In this document: piece by piece, positions 60,925 through 64,000 of the stretch | Numbering within the stretch: the first letter of the stretch is position 1 | Layout: the number at the start of each line of letters is the position of its first letter | Source of the DNA: CAZPUS01 sp964589825 | GTDB lineage: Bacteria; Fibrobacterota; Chitinivibrionia; Chitinivibrionales; WJKA01 | DNA length: 64,000 bases | Direction of reading: 5' to 3' | Assembly: GCA_964589825.1 (NCBI GenBank) | Contig: CAZPUS010000013.1 | Span: forward strand, 9,992 to 73,991 | The notes under the pieces: model-generated | What the model saw: only the letters and a program-made list of their open reading frames with translations | Databases searched by the model: none | Told to the model about the DNA's origin: nothing | Translations under genes and position numbers: made by a program

Positions 60925-62403
60925 ATGAATAATATCCCCCAGGTAAAATGCGGTATCGTAGCGGTTAGCCGAGATTGCTTCCCTGTGACGCTTTCGCAAA
61001 CACGCAGGCAGAAGGTCGGTGCCGCGTGTACCAAACAGAATATGTCGATTTTTGAGGCACAAACCGTGGTTGAGAATGAAACGGATGCATGTAATGCACT
61101 GCAGGAGCTGCGTGACAACGGGGTGAACGCGCTCGTTGTCTATCTTGGGAATTTCGGACCTGAAGGACCCGAGACCTTACTGGCGCAAAAATTCGACGGG
61201 CCGGTGATGTTCGTTGCCGCCGCTGAAGAGAGCGCGGACGACCTCGTGGAAGGACGGGGAGATGCGTTCTGCGGAATGCTCAATGCATCATATAATATAG
61301 GGTTGCGTGGGCTTCGTCCCTATATACCCGAATACCCGGTCGCAACCCCGGATGAGGTTGCCCGGCTTATCTCACGTTTTGTCCCCATTGCACGGGTTAT
61401 ACTCGGGTTGTCAAAGGTGAAAGTGTTCTCGTTTGGCCCCCGGCCTCAGGACTTTTTTGCCTGTAATGCGCCGATTAAGCCCCTGTTCGATCTCGGCGTC
61501 GAAATTATGGAGAACAGCGAACTCGATCTTTATGACATATATATGGAAGCGGGGGCGCAGAAAGAGAGAATCGAGTCGGTGGCAGCAGACATGAAAAAAG
61601 AGCTGGGCCCGGGAAACAGTTATCCCGACCTGCTGCCAAAGCTTGCGCAATACGAGATAGCACTTTCCGATTTTATGGAACAGAATCTCGGTTCCCGCCA
61701 GTTTGGTATTTTTGCGAACAAGTGCTGGCCCTCTTTTGAAAAATATTTTAACTTTGTTCCCTGTTTTGTCAATTCCCGTCTGGCCTCCCGCGGGATTCCG
61801 GTTGCTTGTGAGGTCGATATATACGGGGCGCTGAGTGAGTATATCGCCACATGCGCTACCAATAGACCGGCGACCCTTCTTGATTTAAACAACACGGTCC
61901 CGCAGGATATGCTCTCACACAATGGTATCGCGGGGTACGCACCAACCGATCTTTTTATGGGTTTTCATTGCGGTAACACAGCAAAAGAGTGTCTCTCGGG
62001 GTGCACCATGAAATTTCAGCGAATTATGCATCGTCTGATGGAGCCTTCCTCTGAGCCTGATATCACCAGAGGGACCCTCGAAGGAACGATCGCCAGCGGT
62101 CCTGTGACGCTTCTTCGGCTTCAGGCAACGGCGGACGCCTCCCTGCGCGCCTATTGTGCCGAAGGAGAGGTGCTTGATGTCGATCCCCGCTCGTTCGGCT
62201 GTATCGGTGTATTTGCGGTAAAAGAGATGGGCAGGTTCTATCGTCATGTGCTGATTCAGAAGCGTTTTCCTCATCACGGTGCGGTTGCTTTTGCGCATAC
62301 GGGCCACACGTTTTTCGAGGTGATGAAAATGTGCGGAGTTGCGGATATCGGATTCAACCAACCGTCTCATATGCGCTATCCGGGCGAAAATCCGTTTTCA
62401 TAA
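60925..62403 (+). CDS. L-fucose/L-arabinose isomerase family protein, probable arabinose isomerase role
   Basis: 492-residue protein of the FucI/AraA fold: KCGIVAVSRDCFPVTLSQTR at the start, VVYLGNFGPEGPETLLAQ, FFACNAPIKPLFDLGVEI, the metal-site-like acids in EVDIYGALSEYIAT and DLNNTV, and a C-terminal HTGHTFFEVMKM. It is not close to canonical AraA. Since it follows araB and araD in the same direction, it may provide the L-arabinose to L-ribulose step in place of AraA. Fucose isomerisation is also possible; the neighbours favour a pentose. AAGGAG precedes the ATG. Confidence 0.75.
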   Translation: MNNIPQVKCGIVAVSRDCFPVTLSQTRRQKVGAACTKQNMSIFEAQTVVENETDACNALQELRDNGVNALVVYLGNFGPEGPETLLAQKFDGPVMFVAAAEESADDLVEGRGDAFCGMLNASYNIGLRGLRPYIPEYPVATPDEVARLISRFVPIARVILGLSKVKVFSFGPRPQDFFACNAPIKPLFDLGVEIMENSELDLYDIYMEAGAQKERIESVAADMKKELGPGNSYPDLLPKLAQYEIALSDFMEQNLGSRQFGIFANKCWPSFEKYFNFVPCFVNSRLASRGIPVACEVDIYGALSEYIATCATNRPATLLDLNNTVPQDMLSHNGIAGYAPTDLFMGFHCGNTAKECLSGCTMKFQRIMHRLMEPSSEPDITRGTLEGTIASGPVTLLRLQATADASLRAYCAEGEVLDVDPRSFGCIGVFAVKEMGRFYRHVLIQKRFPHHGAVAFAHTGHTFFEVMKMCGVADIGFNQPSHMRYPGENPFS

Positions 62404-62924
62404 CTGCCGCTTCAGGTTGAAAGCGTGTTATCTGTCTTCCGGTAAGCCGGTCCCGGCGGTGACAGAAAAAGGTGTGCTGTTGTTTGTTGCCCTTTTGCTG
62501 CGTGGGATGTATGCCTATCGCAGCACCAATTAACCTGATCGGGCTTTATGGCCGAATCGTGGAGGGTAATGCTCATTTCCGCAGGTTGTGCCGGGATTTC
62601 GGAAAGGAACGCGAGATCGCGCAAATTGAGCGAGAGAGCGAGACAGCCTTGTAACACAATGTTTTTAAATACGATAACCGGGCAGGACGCGTAATCTGGT
62701 CTGCGGTGGCCTATAATACGAATAGGAAAAAAACATTTTTTCGCTTTTATTGCATTTCCCCCTTGCGTTATGTGTGACCAAAATAGTATCTTTAGCAGCA
62801 TCATTTTTTGAAGGTTATGGTTCGGTCGTTGCCGCACGTTTATTGAAGCGAAGTACGCTGAACCGAAAAAACTAACAAAAAATTAACAAAACTAAGCGAA
62901 AACTAAAAAAAACGCGATTTTGTA
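62404..62924. other. About 520 bp spacer before the rRNA promoter
   Basis: No supported gene (the longest frames are about 60-140 codons and look random). The last 60 bp (62865-62924) are AT-rich with short runs of A, the composition of an UP element in front of the rRNA promoter. Confidence 0.4.
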
Positions 62925-62953
62925 TTGACATTTTCTCACAATTATTGTATATT
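62925..62953 (+). promoter_or_regulatory. Strong rRNA promoter
   Basis: TTGACA (62925-62930), a 17 bp spacer and TATATT (62948-62953) form a near-consensus sigma-70 promoter 87 bp before the 16S start, with A-rich sequence upstream that could act as an UP element. Confidence 0.85.
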
Positions 62954-62972
62954 TGAATCGCGTTAGAAAAAA

Positions 62973-62984
62973 TGCTCTTTGAAA
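62973..62984 (+). promoter_or_regulatory. rRNA leader boxA
   Basis: TGCTCTTTGAAA matches the boxA antitermination element (TGCTCTTTAACA in E. coli) and sits in the leader, 67 bp before the 16S start. Confidence 0.75.
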
Positions 62985-63039
62985 AGCTTTGGTATGTACG
63001 GCTGAGATCTGCACATCAAAACAGTTGGACAAAATCTCT

Positions 63040-64000
<961 letters not shown>

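Overview
The window is a 64 kb piece of a draft bacterial scaffold with three N-gaps (41796-41805, 43492-43591, 53989-54088). It ends inside a 16S rRNA gene that carries a strong upstream promoter. The gene set indicates a Gram-negative rod. It has a TonB-dependent receptor, LolA, prolipoprotein diacylglyceryl transferase, MreBCD/PBP2/RodA, secreted proteins with type IX-secretion-like or FlgD-like C-terminal domains, and two PorV/PorQ-like barrel proteins. 2-Oxoacid:ferredoxin oxidoreductase, rubrerythrin and a superoxide-reductase-like protein point to an anaerobic or microaerobic fermenter. My best guess is the Fibrobacterota (Chitinivibrionia side) or a nearby FCB lineage. This is inferred from the 16S text and gene repertoire and was not tested by a search.

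Layout. 1-1.85 kb: end of a glycosyltransferase locus. 1.8-5.5 kb (minus): two secreted carbohydrate-related proteins with sorting-type tails. 5.8-11.2 kb (plus): membrane glycosyltransferase, purN, rnhB, a DUF1015 protein, a flippase-like membrane protein and a small membrane protein. 11.5-15.7 kb: TonB receptor (minus) divergent from a beta-propeller phytase lipoprotein (plus), with four 11-bp-phased Pho-box-like repeats between them. 15.8-19.5 kb (minus): an unrecognised 587-residue protein with a transglutaminase-like core, and GTP-dependent PEP carboxykinase. 19.7-22.7 kb: purF and an MFS transporter. 23-26 kb: receiver protein, secD, secF. 26.2-30.5 kb: LolA-like protein, a FlgD-tail protein and two PorV/PorQ-like proteins. 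30.8-36.7 kb: mreB-mreC-mreD-mrdA-(53-residue small ORF)-rodA. 36.8-38.4 kb: lgt and a comF-like gene. 38.4-48.6 kb: a loose oxidative-stress region (two OsmC proteins, secreted MsrAB, superoxide reductase, rubrerythrin) interrupted by a broken D-lactate dehydrogenase, tandem repeats, and a histidine kinase with a receiver protein. 48.6-51.6 kb: ferredoxin and korAB. 52-53.7 kb (minus): a sigma-54 activator and a DUF4404 protein. 54-58.1 kb: two DoxX proteins, a MenA/UbiA prenyltransferase, a polyprenyl diphosphate synthase and an NDH-2-like flavoprotein. 58.5-62.4 kb: araB, araD and a fucose-isomerase-like gene. 62.9 kb to end: rRNA promoter, boxA and 16S rRNA.

The most notable signals are these: the phytate locus with its phased regulatory repeats; a degenerate dispersed intergenic repeat (at least six copies) that also forms the 3' part of an internally deleted D-lactate dehydrogenase; the quinone/NDH-2/DoxX operon; a pentose operon in which a fucose-isomerase-like protein stands where araA would be; and small overlooked ORFs in the rod and kor operons. 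No transposase, integrase, phage gene, tRNA or CRISPR array was seen.
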